Shown: positions 20,737 through 30,896 of the stretch, piece after piece | Layout: the number at the start of each line of letters is the position of its first letter | Numbering within the stretch: the first letter of the stretch is position 1 | NCBI GenBank assembly: GCA_037447655.1 | Contig: JBBHKE010000584.1 | Span: 198,427-241,080, forward strand | DNA: 42,654 nucleotides | Direction: 5' to 3' | From: Zygnema cylindricum | Lineage: Eukaryota > Streptophyta > Zygnematophyceae > Zygnematales > Zygnemataceae | The notes under the pieces: generated by a model | The model's database searches: none | Seen by the model: only the letters and a program-made list of their open reading frames with translations | What the model was told of the DNA's origin: nothing | Translations under genes and position numbers: made by a program

Positions 20737-21679
20737 GGGCACTTTCCCATGTCCTAAAGTTACCAAAAAATTGAAGATACCACCGTACAAGTTGCGTTAC
20801 CATAAAACTTTATACGTACTGCAGTTTGTCGTTTAGAGCGATGCAGTTTGTCGTCTAGCGCGTTTCAAGCCACTTTTGCGTCCTTTCAGCTCATCTTCAA
20901 ACTTTATATAAAATCACCTCGCGAGGTGATTTTAAATATAGTTCCATGAGGTGAGCGAATAGGCTGATGTTGTCAAACGTGTCGATTTTTTTTTGACAAT
21001 TTTTGTGCGCGGAGTACCAAAAAATAAACCCACGCACGTTTCCAGGCTGTGCGTGACTTTTTTCCGTACAGTGGCCGTGGAGGGGTCTCGACCAACGGAC
21101 GCCATTTCGCAAAAGTGAAGTCCGTGAAAGTGTCTCTCTCTCTCTCCCTCTCCCACGACCGCGTCTATCTCACAATTCTTGCAACGAAAATCGTCAATAA
21201 TGGTATTAAATGAAAGATCTATGAAAACGATTTCTTTTGACTATCTTTGAGCGTATTTTGATGGCAGTATAGTAGAGTGAGAAAAGACAAAAAAAATCAA
21301 TCGGGAAACCATGGCGGAAAGTTTTAGTATATGTGACGTCGGCGTTGTCATTGTTGAGCGTGACGTACGTGACGTCATAATGTCACAAATCTTAAACATC
21401 TGTAATGTCTCCACGTCGACAATGTGGCGTACAGACATTGCGAAGTGATAGAAACTGTACAGCGTGCGGGTGGACGTCTGAAATTGAATCCGAGTGGAAG
21501 TTTCGCAACATTTTGTGTACCGTTTATTTGTCACATGTTTCGTTACATGTCTACGCTTGTCACTTTTTGAAGTAACAAGTTATTTGCGCTTACATCGGAA
21601 TGCTCTGAAATCTGTACGGAGAATCTTCGCTAGAAACAAAGTTACAAGATTAAAGTTTCGGTTACATGGGAAAGTACCC
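20737..21679 (+). mobile_element. Non-autonomous element, GGG(C/T)ACTTTCCCATGT ends, TTA TSD
   Basis: The left end GGGCACTTTCCCATGTCC and the right end ACATGGGAAAGTACCC form a ~16-bp inverted repeat with one mismatch. Both sides are TTA (20734-20736, 21680-21682), the 3-bp duplication typical of PIF/Harbinger elements. The first ~380 bp recur at 37878-38335 after a TAA. It contains a perfect CG-centred palindrome (about 20912-20935) and a short CT tract near 21130. No transposase frame is visible. Confidence 0.75.
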
Positions 21680-21682
21680 TTA

Positions 21683-22507
21683 CACGATTTTAGCAAATCA
21701 ACTCGACGTCAGCTCGTCCTGGCTGTTTTCTATTTGCCTATGCGCGTCGTGACAACTCATTTTAAACGAATCCTTCGACGACAAAGGACACAGCCGAATT
21801 ATCACACGAGTGAAGTAAAAGTCCAGAATCCTGATAATTTGTGAGTACGATTCTGGAGTACACCGCAAGCAAACAACCTAACAAAGTTCCGCAAAATACA
21901 GTCGCCTTTTGCCACGTCACAGATACTCTGAATTGTCGAGACCGCATCAGACCTTTGACACGCGTCTATCACAAAAGACCAAGCACATGACAGTCCTCAA
22001 TTATTGGTCGAACACTTTGTCAAACTACAAAAGGCTGTCTGCCCCACGATCAAGTCTCTGACAAGAATACACCACAGTAGCTTATTGTAGACCGTTTAGA
22101 TTAATATTTTAAGGTTAAGATCTGATTCGATGACTTCTAGTCTCGTGACAAGCGCGCGAAGGTCACACACAAAAACTTTACTTCAGTTGTCTGCAGTACT
22201 TCTATACTGTGACGTACCATAAATTACGGTACCAGAAAATTTAAAACAATTGCTGCAGCGTGCAGTCGCTGGACCATCGCCATCTGTCAACCAATGCATA
22301 GTTTAAAAACTTTAAAATCTTTTTTTTTAAAACGGTACTCCGCTAATTGCGGTAATGTACAATAATGTAGTACTGTACTATACTGTAACAGTCGCCTGCT
22401 CGGCTTCTTCATAAAGCCAGTAGCCAATCACCTAATGCTAGTTTTTATTCTGCAATATGGGCACACACTGCTGACAACTTCTACTCACAGCCTTTCCTCC
22501 TGCAACC
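21683..22507. other. KCS upstream region
   Basis: About 825 bp between the DNA element and the KCS start codon. It should hold the promoter and 5' UTR. No convincing TATA box; a CCAAT motif lies 80 nt before the ATG. No other gene recognised. Confidence 0.5.
22424..22428 (+). promoter_or_regulatory. CCAAT motif upstream of KCS
   Basis: CCAAT in the sense of the gene, 80 nt before the ATG. It is a common plant promoter motif, but five bases this close to the ATG could also be chance or lie in the 5' UTR. Confidence 0.2.
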
Positions 22508-24109
22508 ATGGCGAAGGGCGGTGATGGAAGAAGCCTCTCTTCGCCTCTCCTTCGTCCTGACGCCAAACCTCCCACCGATGACGTCACAAGCGCTCCATCT
22601 GACGTGTCCATTCGAGTTAATCGCAACCGTGGATTGCCAGATTTCTTGCAATCCGTGAATCTCAAATACGTCAAACTCGGTTACCATCATCTCATCACCC
22701 ATGGCGTCACTCTTCTCCTTATCCCGCTGTTCCTCTCAGTGGCCGTGGAGCTTCTCAGAATGCAGCCTGCTGACGTGGCACTTCTTTGGGATCACCTCCA
22801 GTTCAACCTTGTCAGTGTGCTGACGTGTCTTGCTGCTGTCGTTTTTGGAGCCACCGTCTACCTGATGTCACGACCTCGCCCTGTCTACCTGGTAGACTTC
22901 GCTTGTGCCAAGCCTCCGGATGAATTTAAAACGCCAGCTTCGATGTTTATGGAAATATCTTCTACTTGTGGACTTTTCGATGAGACAAGTCTCCAGTTTC
23001 AACGGAAAATTTTGGAAAGGTCAGGAGTTGGAGATGAAACTTACATACCGCCCGGTGTAACGCAAGTTCCTGCCGTTCCTACTATGGCAAATGCAAGGGC
23101 TGAGGCGGAGCTGGTAATGTTTGGAGCCATAGATGAGCTTTTGGAGAAGACAAAACTGAAACCAAAAGACATCGGTATTTTGATCGTCAACTGCAGTTTA
23201 TTTAATCCGACACCTTCGCTCTCTGCCATTATTATTAACAAGTACGGTTTGAGAGGAAATATTAGATCTTTTAACCTTGGAGGAATGGGATGTAGTGCAG
23301 GAGTTATTGCTATTGATCTTGCAAAGGATATGTTACAGGTTCATGGAGGCAATTACGCTCTCGTAGTTAGTACCGAAAATATCACCCAAAACTGGTACGT
23401 TGGAAAGAGGCGTTCTATGTTGATTAGTAATTGTCTTTTCCGAATGGGTTGTGCCGCCACATTGCTTTCCAACAGAAGAAAAGATCGAAGACGCGCAAAG
23501 TACGAGCTTGTTCACACAGTACGAACGCACAAAGGAGCCGATGACAAATGTTTCCGTTGTGTATTACAGGAGCAAGACGAGGATGGAACTATTGGAGTTT
23601 CTCTGTCAAAGGATCTGATGGCCATTGCTGGAGATACTCTAAAGGCAAACATCACCACTTTAGGTCCATTGGTTCTGCCTTTGTCAGAACAGCTCCTCTT
23701 TTTTGCATTTTTGGTTGCAAGGAAAGTTTTTAAGTTCAAAGTTAAGCCGTACATTCCTGACTTCAAACTGGCATTTGAACATTTCTGTATTCACGCGGGT
23801 GGGAGAGCAGTTATTGATGAACTTGAGAAGAATCTCCAGCTTTCCCATTGGCATGTGGAGCCTTCGAGAATGACTTTGTATCGGTTTGGAAACACCTCTT
23901 CTTCGTCTATTTGGTACGAGCTTGCATACACAGAAGCTAAAGGTAGAGTAAAGAGAGGGGACAGAGTTTGGCAAATCGCGTTCGGAAGTGGATTCAAGTG
24001 TAACAGTGCAGTTTGGAGAGCTCTTCGAACCATTAAACCTCAGGAAAATGCAGGCCCGTGGGCAGACTGTATAGACAAATTCCCTGTTACGGTGCCTTCT
24101 TTTGACTAG
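22508..24109 (+). CDS. KCS: 3-ketoacyl-CoA synthase (very-long-chain fatty acid elongase)
   Basis: A 533-codon intronless gene. KCS condenses malonyl-CoA with a long-chain acyl-CoA, the rate-setting first step of very-long-chain fatty acid elongation at the ER, supplying cuticular wax, suberin and sphingolipids. Two hydrophobic segments (about residues 62-82 and 98-120) precede the [10 protein letters not shown] box; FAE1/CUT1-like and FabH-like condensing domains follow. The catalytic triad is intact: Cys262 in GGMGCSAG, His429 in FCIHAGG, Asn462 in RFGNTSSSS, spaced as in characterised enzymes. It ends in the usual [10 protein letters not shown]...CIDKFPV. The start is the ATG in GCAACCATGG, a good plant context, and gives the [17 protein letters not shown]-terminus shared by wax-type KCS after a ~40-residue variable leader. 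The closest subgroup appears to be the KCS1/KCS6/KCS10-like clade, but substrate length cannot be read from sequence. Confidence 0.97.
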   Translation: MAKGGDGRSLSSPLLRPDAKPPTDDVTSAPSDVSIRVNRNRGLPDFLQSVNLKYVKLGYHHLITHGVTLLLIPLFLSVAVELLRMQPADVALLWDHLQFNLVSVLTCLAAVVFGATVYLMSRPRPVYLVDFACAKPPDEFKTPASMFMEISSTCGLFDETSLQFQRKILERSGVGDETYIPPGVTQVPAVPTMANARAEAELVMFGAIDELLEKTKLKPKDIGILIVNCSLFNPTPSLSAIIINKYGLRGNIRSFNLGGMGCSAGVIAIDLAKDMLQVHGGNYALVVSTENITQNWYVGKRRSMLISNCLFRMGCAATLLSNRRKDRRRAKYELVHTVRTHKGADDKCFRCVLQEQDEDGTIGVSLSKDLMAIAGDTLKANITTLGPLVLPLSEQLLFFAFLVARKVFKFKVKPYIPDFKLAFEHFCIHAGGRAVIDELEKNLQLSHWHVEPSRMTLYRFGNTSSSSIWYELAYTEAKGRVKRGDRVWQIAFGSGFKCNSAVWRALRTIKPQENAGPWADCIDKFPVTVPSFD

Positions 24110-25104
24110 AAGTTGAAAAACTACCACTGATGTTTCTAAAAGTTTCGGAGGAAATTTTTGAGATCAGAGGTGAAGTAGCGAGCTGTCAGCAGATAATTTT
24201 GCCAAAAATTCTGCAGAAATTGCCAGACTGTGACACTGAAACCTTCACTGAAACTGTAACTGAAATAGTCCACAGTATTGGGAGTGGACAGTTGAGCACT
24301 GCCAAAGAATTCCGTGTCTGCTACCCTCTTACCTTTGGTCTGTTTAAAGTGTCCATGTTGGATAGTTATGCTGTTTTTCTGACAGCTTTCGATGGCCTGC
24401 AATTCAGTGTACATTCGGTGGAAAATAATTATAAGCGAAATAAGTATAAGTGACGAGGGATGGAGAAGCAGACAATAAGTTGAGTTTGAATATAACAGGC
24501 TGTTAGGTCTGTTGAAAGCTGAAATATTTGCAGCTGTCAATCAGATAGCAGAAGCTATTTGATAGAGCTCTATAACTTTTTTGCTGGATTTAGGACTAAT
24601 AACTTTTGTTGGAAGGTTTTTCTTTCAGATGGCCTCTAGAAAGTCGAGAAATGGTCCAATTGTTCAGAGTGGTTTCTGGCTTTCTTGCCCATTCTTTCAA
24701 AGTGAATTGATGGATTTCAGGAGGAATAATGTCATCTGGCAAAGTAGTGTGCAATTGGTGTGTAGTAATTGTGAAGTTATTTTATCACATTGTTGTTATG
24801 GACAAATTGGTTGGTGGCAATCAGGCACAAATTCAGTAACTACAAGTGTGGTTCCGTTGAATGTTCTATATTGAAATTGTAAATGTTTAGAGGCTGTAGA
24901 TGTGGAGTGTGGACTTTCACATTTTCATCTTCCTGATTTAATATTGAAGAAACGGAAGAACAGGACTGAAATTGTCAAATTGTTTTTTCAAATGCAAGCA
25001 TGCATTTGCAGTCATGGCAATTTCCAACTAGGCTCCAGGCTTCTTTTTTTTTTCATTTGATTTGGTGGGAAATGGCTTGTATTTGATGTTTGTCATATCC
25101 CATT
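24110..25104. other. KCS 3' flank
   Basis: Probably includes the 3' UTR. A 107-codon frame at 24130-24453 begins 20 nt after the KCS stop, has no known motif and is most likely UTR. No clear AATAAA signal found. Confidence 0.45.
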
Positions 25105-25112
25105 CTATTTTG

Positions 25113-25532
25113 TAGTGTTGGGTATGGAGGACCCATTGCCGATATTCGATATATATCGAATTTCATGTACCCGATATTCGATATATCGCTTCGATATATC
25201 GAATTTCAAATTATCGCGATATATCGCCAATATATCGTATCGACGATATATCGAAAATGAAAATTTTTTTTTTTTTTTCAAAACCCCCCCCCCCCCCGGC
25301 CGGGGGGGGGGGGGGGGGGGCAAAATATCCGTACGATTTTTCGTACGATTCTCCGTACGCCTTTTCGTACGGTTTTCCATACTCTGACTGTATGGATATG
25401 CAATTTTTGCGATACATATCGCAATAATTTAGTTGGTCCCGGTACGATATATCGAGGAATCTGCTCGATCGATATTCGATATATCGAATATCGAAATTAT
25501 CGCGATATGAAACTACCCGATACCCAACACTA
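25113..25532. mobile_element. MITE, TAGTGTTGGGTA ends, 8-bp TSD, C/G foldback
   Basis: Terminal inverted repeats TAGTGTTGGGTA and TACCCAACACTA (12 bp plus partial extension). Flanked on both sides by CTATTTTG (25105-25112 and 25533-25540), an 8-bp target-site duplication; the TAGTG end also fits the YARNG terminus of hAT elements. Inside are many CGATAT/ATATCG palindromes and, at 25284-25320, a run of 14 C, then GGCC, then 19 G, which can fold on itself. A block of CGTACG-type motifs follows (25329-25375). No protein encoded. A right-end relative is at 5535, a diverged one near 35610. Confidence 0.88.
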
Positions 25533-25540
25533 CTATTTTG

Positions 25541-28500
25541 TTTCCACTATTTTCCTCTGTTTTTGAAAGGCGGTAAGCACTTTTTCATTGAGTTGGATGT
25601 GATTCTACAGGCTTTGCTATGCAAATCAGGAGTAACTGGATATCTGAATTGTGTTTATTGACTACCAACTTCTAGTCTCAATCCTAAGTTCAATCGCACA
25701 CAGTTATAATAGTTATCAAAGGAATAGCAAATGGATGGCAGGTGTGGGGTGGAAGATATTTTAACAGTGCTGAGCAAGCTTTTCTGAAACAGCATCCAAT
25801 GGCAAAGGGACATTCATGTCGTCATGATGTCGTTATGCCTAAGAATAGAGCGAGTCTACTTTGTCTTTTTCGATAATGCTAAAGCATGATTGGAAACTAG
25901 CTAAAAAACTGAGCCCTGCAAAGACTTTACAAAGCTGAAAATTGATCTGCCGCTTGCTATACCCCGCGAAAGCTGCTCTAATTTCTCGTGCAATAATTCA
26001 CTAAACCCAGGTTAACTTGTCTACAGACGCACTCAACTTTGTGACATGGTGCCTACTCAATCAGATGACGTGTCACCCCATTCGTGACAGCTGTACGGCC
26101 GGGATTGACGGGAAATAATTGTTACTTTATTGTGGACTTACGACATTTCATCACTAAAAGCCCAGATCTTAATCCAGCAGTCCAAATTAAATGAAGATCA
26201 AAAAGCGTGGTTTCCGATTATCAAGGCATTATGTACGGTACTTTCTCTGTAATATCAAACAAACAGGATCTTTTTTATTGCATAGAAAAAGAACATCAAA
26301 AAAAAGTTTATGGTTCCTGGAAAAGTCTTCATGGTTCACTCTGTACTCTGGCAATTTCCTATTTTTCTGCCGGACTTTTTAAGCTTCTTCCTCTTCAGTC
26401 AGGTCCATTGACACACAATTCAAGATTTTGTTTGTCAACTCCTTTAATCCTCCATTAAACAATCATTCGTTTCCCATTCCTTTCAAAAATACGTTTCTTT
26501 TTGATTCCAAAAAGATAATCAAGTCCAGGTTTCGGCTGGCTATCTATTCTTGTACCGGATGATGTTCATTATTGATATGTTTACTTGAGTAAAACACAGG
26601 GCTATTTACTAGGAACAATATTTGCTTCGACGTCCGTAAACAGATGTGTGCAAAACGATGTTTAAAGAGATTTCTGGAAAACCAATCCAGCCAAGAAAAT
26701 ACAAAAATATCTAATTCTTTTGATTGCGCCAATATTCAACATGGATGGAGTGTGGTAGTAGTATAGCTCCTCCCCTACTATGTGTCAACACTTTCTTCCT
26801 GTCGTAATATGTTACCTTCGACTTTAGATTCTTGCACCCGTTTTGGCAGTGAATTTGTCCACTGGTCACGCCGTAGTTTCATTTCTACCTTTCTTTTTTT
26901 CGTTCTCCAGACTCATTTGGTTTACCATCTTACTATTTTTCGAGTTTCGGAGTCACTCGTCAAGATTGATTGCCACATTAAAAAAAAGAATTTGAGGATG
27001 TGCGATGATGAAACATGAAATTGGCCGGAGAAAATAAAATTTGAAACTAGAATGTGTTAATGTCAATTGGCAATTTGGCTGTTTCTATGGTGTGCACACA
27101 ACACATACTATATTTACTGTCCAGTCAACAGACCTGCTTATGCATACTGTAGACTAGGCACATCACAACAATGTACTACACATTGAACCACTATCAAGCA
27201 ATTAATAGTATGAAATTATAATTCAGTTCCAAATGACATGGCTAGTTTAGAACCATTTAAAGTCTTGGCAATAAGAAAAAGAATCAGTTCTATTAGCGCT
27301 AAATTGTGAGAGTAAGAACGTTAATAGCGAATCACAGAGTATCTGTAATACGGTACTTAAGAATCCCATCACAGAAGAATTAGCCTCTAACCACAAACCA
27401 CAAAACAAAAACCACAATTTATTATTAACGTCCCAGTCCAAAAACCTTTCATTCATGCCATTATATTACCACAAAGGCCAGACAAACACTGATAATTCTT
27501 GAAAAACACACTTTTCAAGAAAAATATAACAAATTAATTCCCATACAAAACCAAATTTAAATTCAAACAGCATTAGACCTTTTTTGGCTCTCCAGCGAGA
27601 TTACAGAGAAGTGAAACGAAAAAACATTTCCAGTAAACTCAATGAGACATAACAATACATTTGGAAAATTGTTTTCTCCCACCAAAACTGTCCTAGTAGA
27701 ACCGCACTGTACATGAACCGTTTGTCAAAAAAAAAAAAAAGTGCAAATAAAAGTACGTGTACTCAAACACAACAAGATGCTGTGCAGAAACCACATGATG
27801 TCTTATTAACAACTTGGAAAGGAAAGGGCATCCTAGAGTTCCTGCGTCCCAAAGATCGATTCCCTGTAAAACAAAACCGGAAAGTAAGTTAAATTGTGGA
27901 GTTGACCGGTCAAGTTTTTCCATACTACATCCTACAAAAAGATAGAATACAAAAAAAAAAATTGAACCAAAGAAATCTTTTCTTTTTCCATTCATAGTGG
28001 AAAAATTTGAATAATTTCACATACAAAACAACCGTTACGAAACAACAAATCAACTATTGCAGCAATTTCAGCACTTAAAACCATTTTTTTTATGAAAGGA
28101 AGAAAATACACACCTAGAAAAAAGATATTTGTCGAACCATTGATTAATACTCCGGCGGCTCAAAAAGAGCCACTTTTGATGATGATAATGGAACAGAAAA
28201 TTTTCAAAATTTCAAACATTTTAACGAATCCAATCGACTTTAACAAAATCTAAATCTGTCAAACTACCTCCAGTTTCACTCAACAACTTCCAGTCCAGTA
28301 ACTCTACATCTCTACTTCTCCTCCCCTCTCGCTCACTATTTTCCCTTTTCTATGCCTGACATCAATGCTCTCCACATGTCAAATAGTACAACCAGGAAAC
28401 CTCCTCCGTTCCTTCCCTCCCTCCCTCCCCAAAAAACCAAAAATTTCAAAGATATCAACATTAAAACCTGTGTAAAGAAAACCCCTCAGTCATCTCCATA

Positions 28501-28645
28501 ACCCGCTACAATGAACCGTACAAAGAAACCCGAATTTAGTTCCAATCCTGTCTCAATTCTGTTTCAAATCCGTTTCGAATTTGTTTCCATTTTGTTTCCA
28601 TTTCCTTTGCATTTTGTTTCCATTTTTCCCCATTTTGTTTCGATT
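25541..28645. other. Intergenic region between convergent genes
   Basis: About 3.1 kb between the KCS side and the 3' end of the minus-strand WD40-like gene. AT-rich, with short frames on both strands and no recognisable protein, tRNA or TE end. The last few hundred bases (about 28300-28645) should include the 3' UTR of the minus-strand gene. Confidence 0.5.
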
Positions 28646-29487
28646 TCAGTTGCTCCACACATGTAAAAACCCAGAACGGTTTCCCGTGTAAATTTCGTTT
28701 CGATCTTCGTCGTAAAAGAGAGCCGTCACGTCTTCTAAAGCCTCGGCGACGGTCGTATCACTTTTCAGTTTCGAAATCGCAGGAGGATGGACTCGCGAAT
28801 TCTTAGAATCCACATCTTTCGAGGCATGGATTTTCCAAAGAAGCTTCCCGGTCAAAATGTTACTCATATTGATGGAGCTCTGGCCTGTCATTCCTACAAA
28901 ACCCATAAACAAAATTACAAAAAAAACTCGAAAAAGGAACAAAAGATCACCAAGAGCTTATTCACACGGTTCAAAATGAATCAGTGACAGATTTAAGGGA
29001 CTGGTAAAGAAGCAACTCAATAATACATGCAATGATTTTCAAAGTCAATCATCCAAAAGTGAACAAGAATTGATCCGTTTAACTTAATTAAAAACAGCTT
29101 CTCAAACCAGATGAAGAAGTGCATATACATTTTAAAAATGAAAACAAAACATTAAAAAAGTGAAAAAGCATTAAAAACATACCTCCCGAATCGCCATCAT
29201 TCCCCATTTTGCAGTAGGAGATGATGAGATCTTGTTCACTCGTAATATAAATATTGTTTGTATTACAATCCGGGTACCATAAAAGATGGTCTTCAAAAGA
29301 AGTCACCATTTCCCCTCGAAAATTCCACACACTCACAGTTCGATTTCGGAACGTGAGAAAAAGTTGATTCTCGTAAAGAAAAATGAAGGCAGTGGGAGTC
29401 ATAAACTCAGTCCGGCTCACTTCAGTCATACTCGAGTTCCTTACCTGTGAAAAAAAATCAAACCTACTCCTTTGTGAATCTTCTGAA

Positions 29488-29519
<32 letters not shown>

Positions 29520-30834
29520 GGGGGAAGAGAGAGAGAGGAAAGGAGAGAAAGAGAAGAGGACAAAAGTTTCCCACTCTCTTGGAAAATTTCCTGACATTAA
29601 GGCAGAAGGAGAGAAACTAGGAGAGATAAATAATTGCCCCTCCCTCTCTCTTGTCAATCTCCCAATAGCAAAGGAGACGGAATAGCTGCCTCACCTATTT
29701 CAACATTACTAGAAAGATGGCAAGGAAAGAAGGAGAGAGAAAGGGAGAGGGACAAGGAGAGGAGGAGGGAGAGGGAAAGGAAATGCACACTATTTTTCTA
29801 CTGCAGACCTCCTTACCCATTCTAATAGTGCACACCATCTGAGAAAAGAGAGAGGCAAATGGATAAGAAAGAGAGAGAGAGGGGAAAAAATGTACACTTG
29901 GACTCCTTTACTCCATCACCTTACCCACCAATATTCCTTGCACAGAGGTTCAAAAAACTGCGAAAAGAGCCAAAAATGGGGTCTTAAACTCACGTCCAGA
30001 ATCTGGAGATTTTCAGTTTCTTGTTTCACCAAGAGTTTTTCATTAAACTGTTCGATAAAGTCCACTTTTTTTGTCCTTCTTAACATGTGATTGAAAGCCT
30101 TCAAAACCGTCCCGTCTTCGATCGAGAGAATCTTCAAAGGGACGTGACTGGGCACTCGGTCGTATATCAGAAGCATAATTCCCGGACTGTACCACACCCT
30201 CGACAAGACTCTATGTGAGGGAGAGGGAAAGGAGAAGGAGAGAGAGACCCAGACTCTCTGTGCCGGAGAGCAAGAGGGAAAGGGAAAGGGAGAGAAAGCA
30301 CACCCACAACCAGATTCTGTGAGTGGGAGAGAGGGAGAGAAAGTGCACCCCCGAACAGACTGTGTGAGAGACAAGGAGAGGGAGAGTGAGAGAGAGAGGA
30401 GAGAAAGCACACCCACAAGGGAGAGGGAGAGAGAAGGCGAGAAAGCACACCCAAGAGGGATAGGGAGAGAGAGGGAGAAAAAAACACAGGTAAAGGGAGA
30501 GGGCAAAGAGACAAAGAGAGAGGGAGCAAAAGCACGCCTACAGAAGGGGAGAAAAACAAGAGAAGAAGCACACCAAAAACCGGGCCTCATTTAGAAGAGG
30601 ACAGAGAGTGAGAAGGAGGCAGCCGAAGAAAAAGAAAGGGAGAGAGAGACTCGAGTTCAGGGAGAGGCATGAAAGCCGCGGCAGGGTGAGAAGGGAGAAA
30701 GGGGAATGAATGAGAGAGGGTGAGGGGAGAGTACATCAAGAAGGAAGACAAACTGAGGTATGGAGATGAAAGGACAAAATAAAAGCGAAGGGGGTACAAT
30801 CAATGTCTCACACACAGACAGAAAGAGAGAGAAT

Positions 30835-30896
<62 letters not shown>

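Noticed and set aside
22424-24109. Possibility that KCS is an inactive copy
   Set aside because: Full length, no internal stops, catalytic Cys, His and Asn intact and membrane segments present.
24130-24453. 107-codon frame directly after KCS
   Set aside because: No recognisable domain, overlaps an antisense frame of similar length, position fits 3' UTR.
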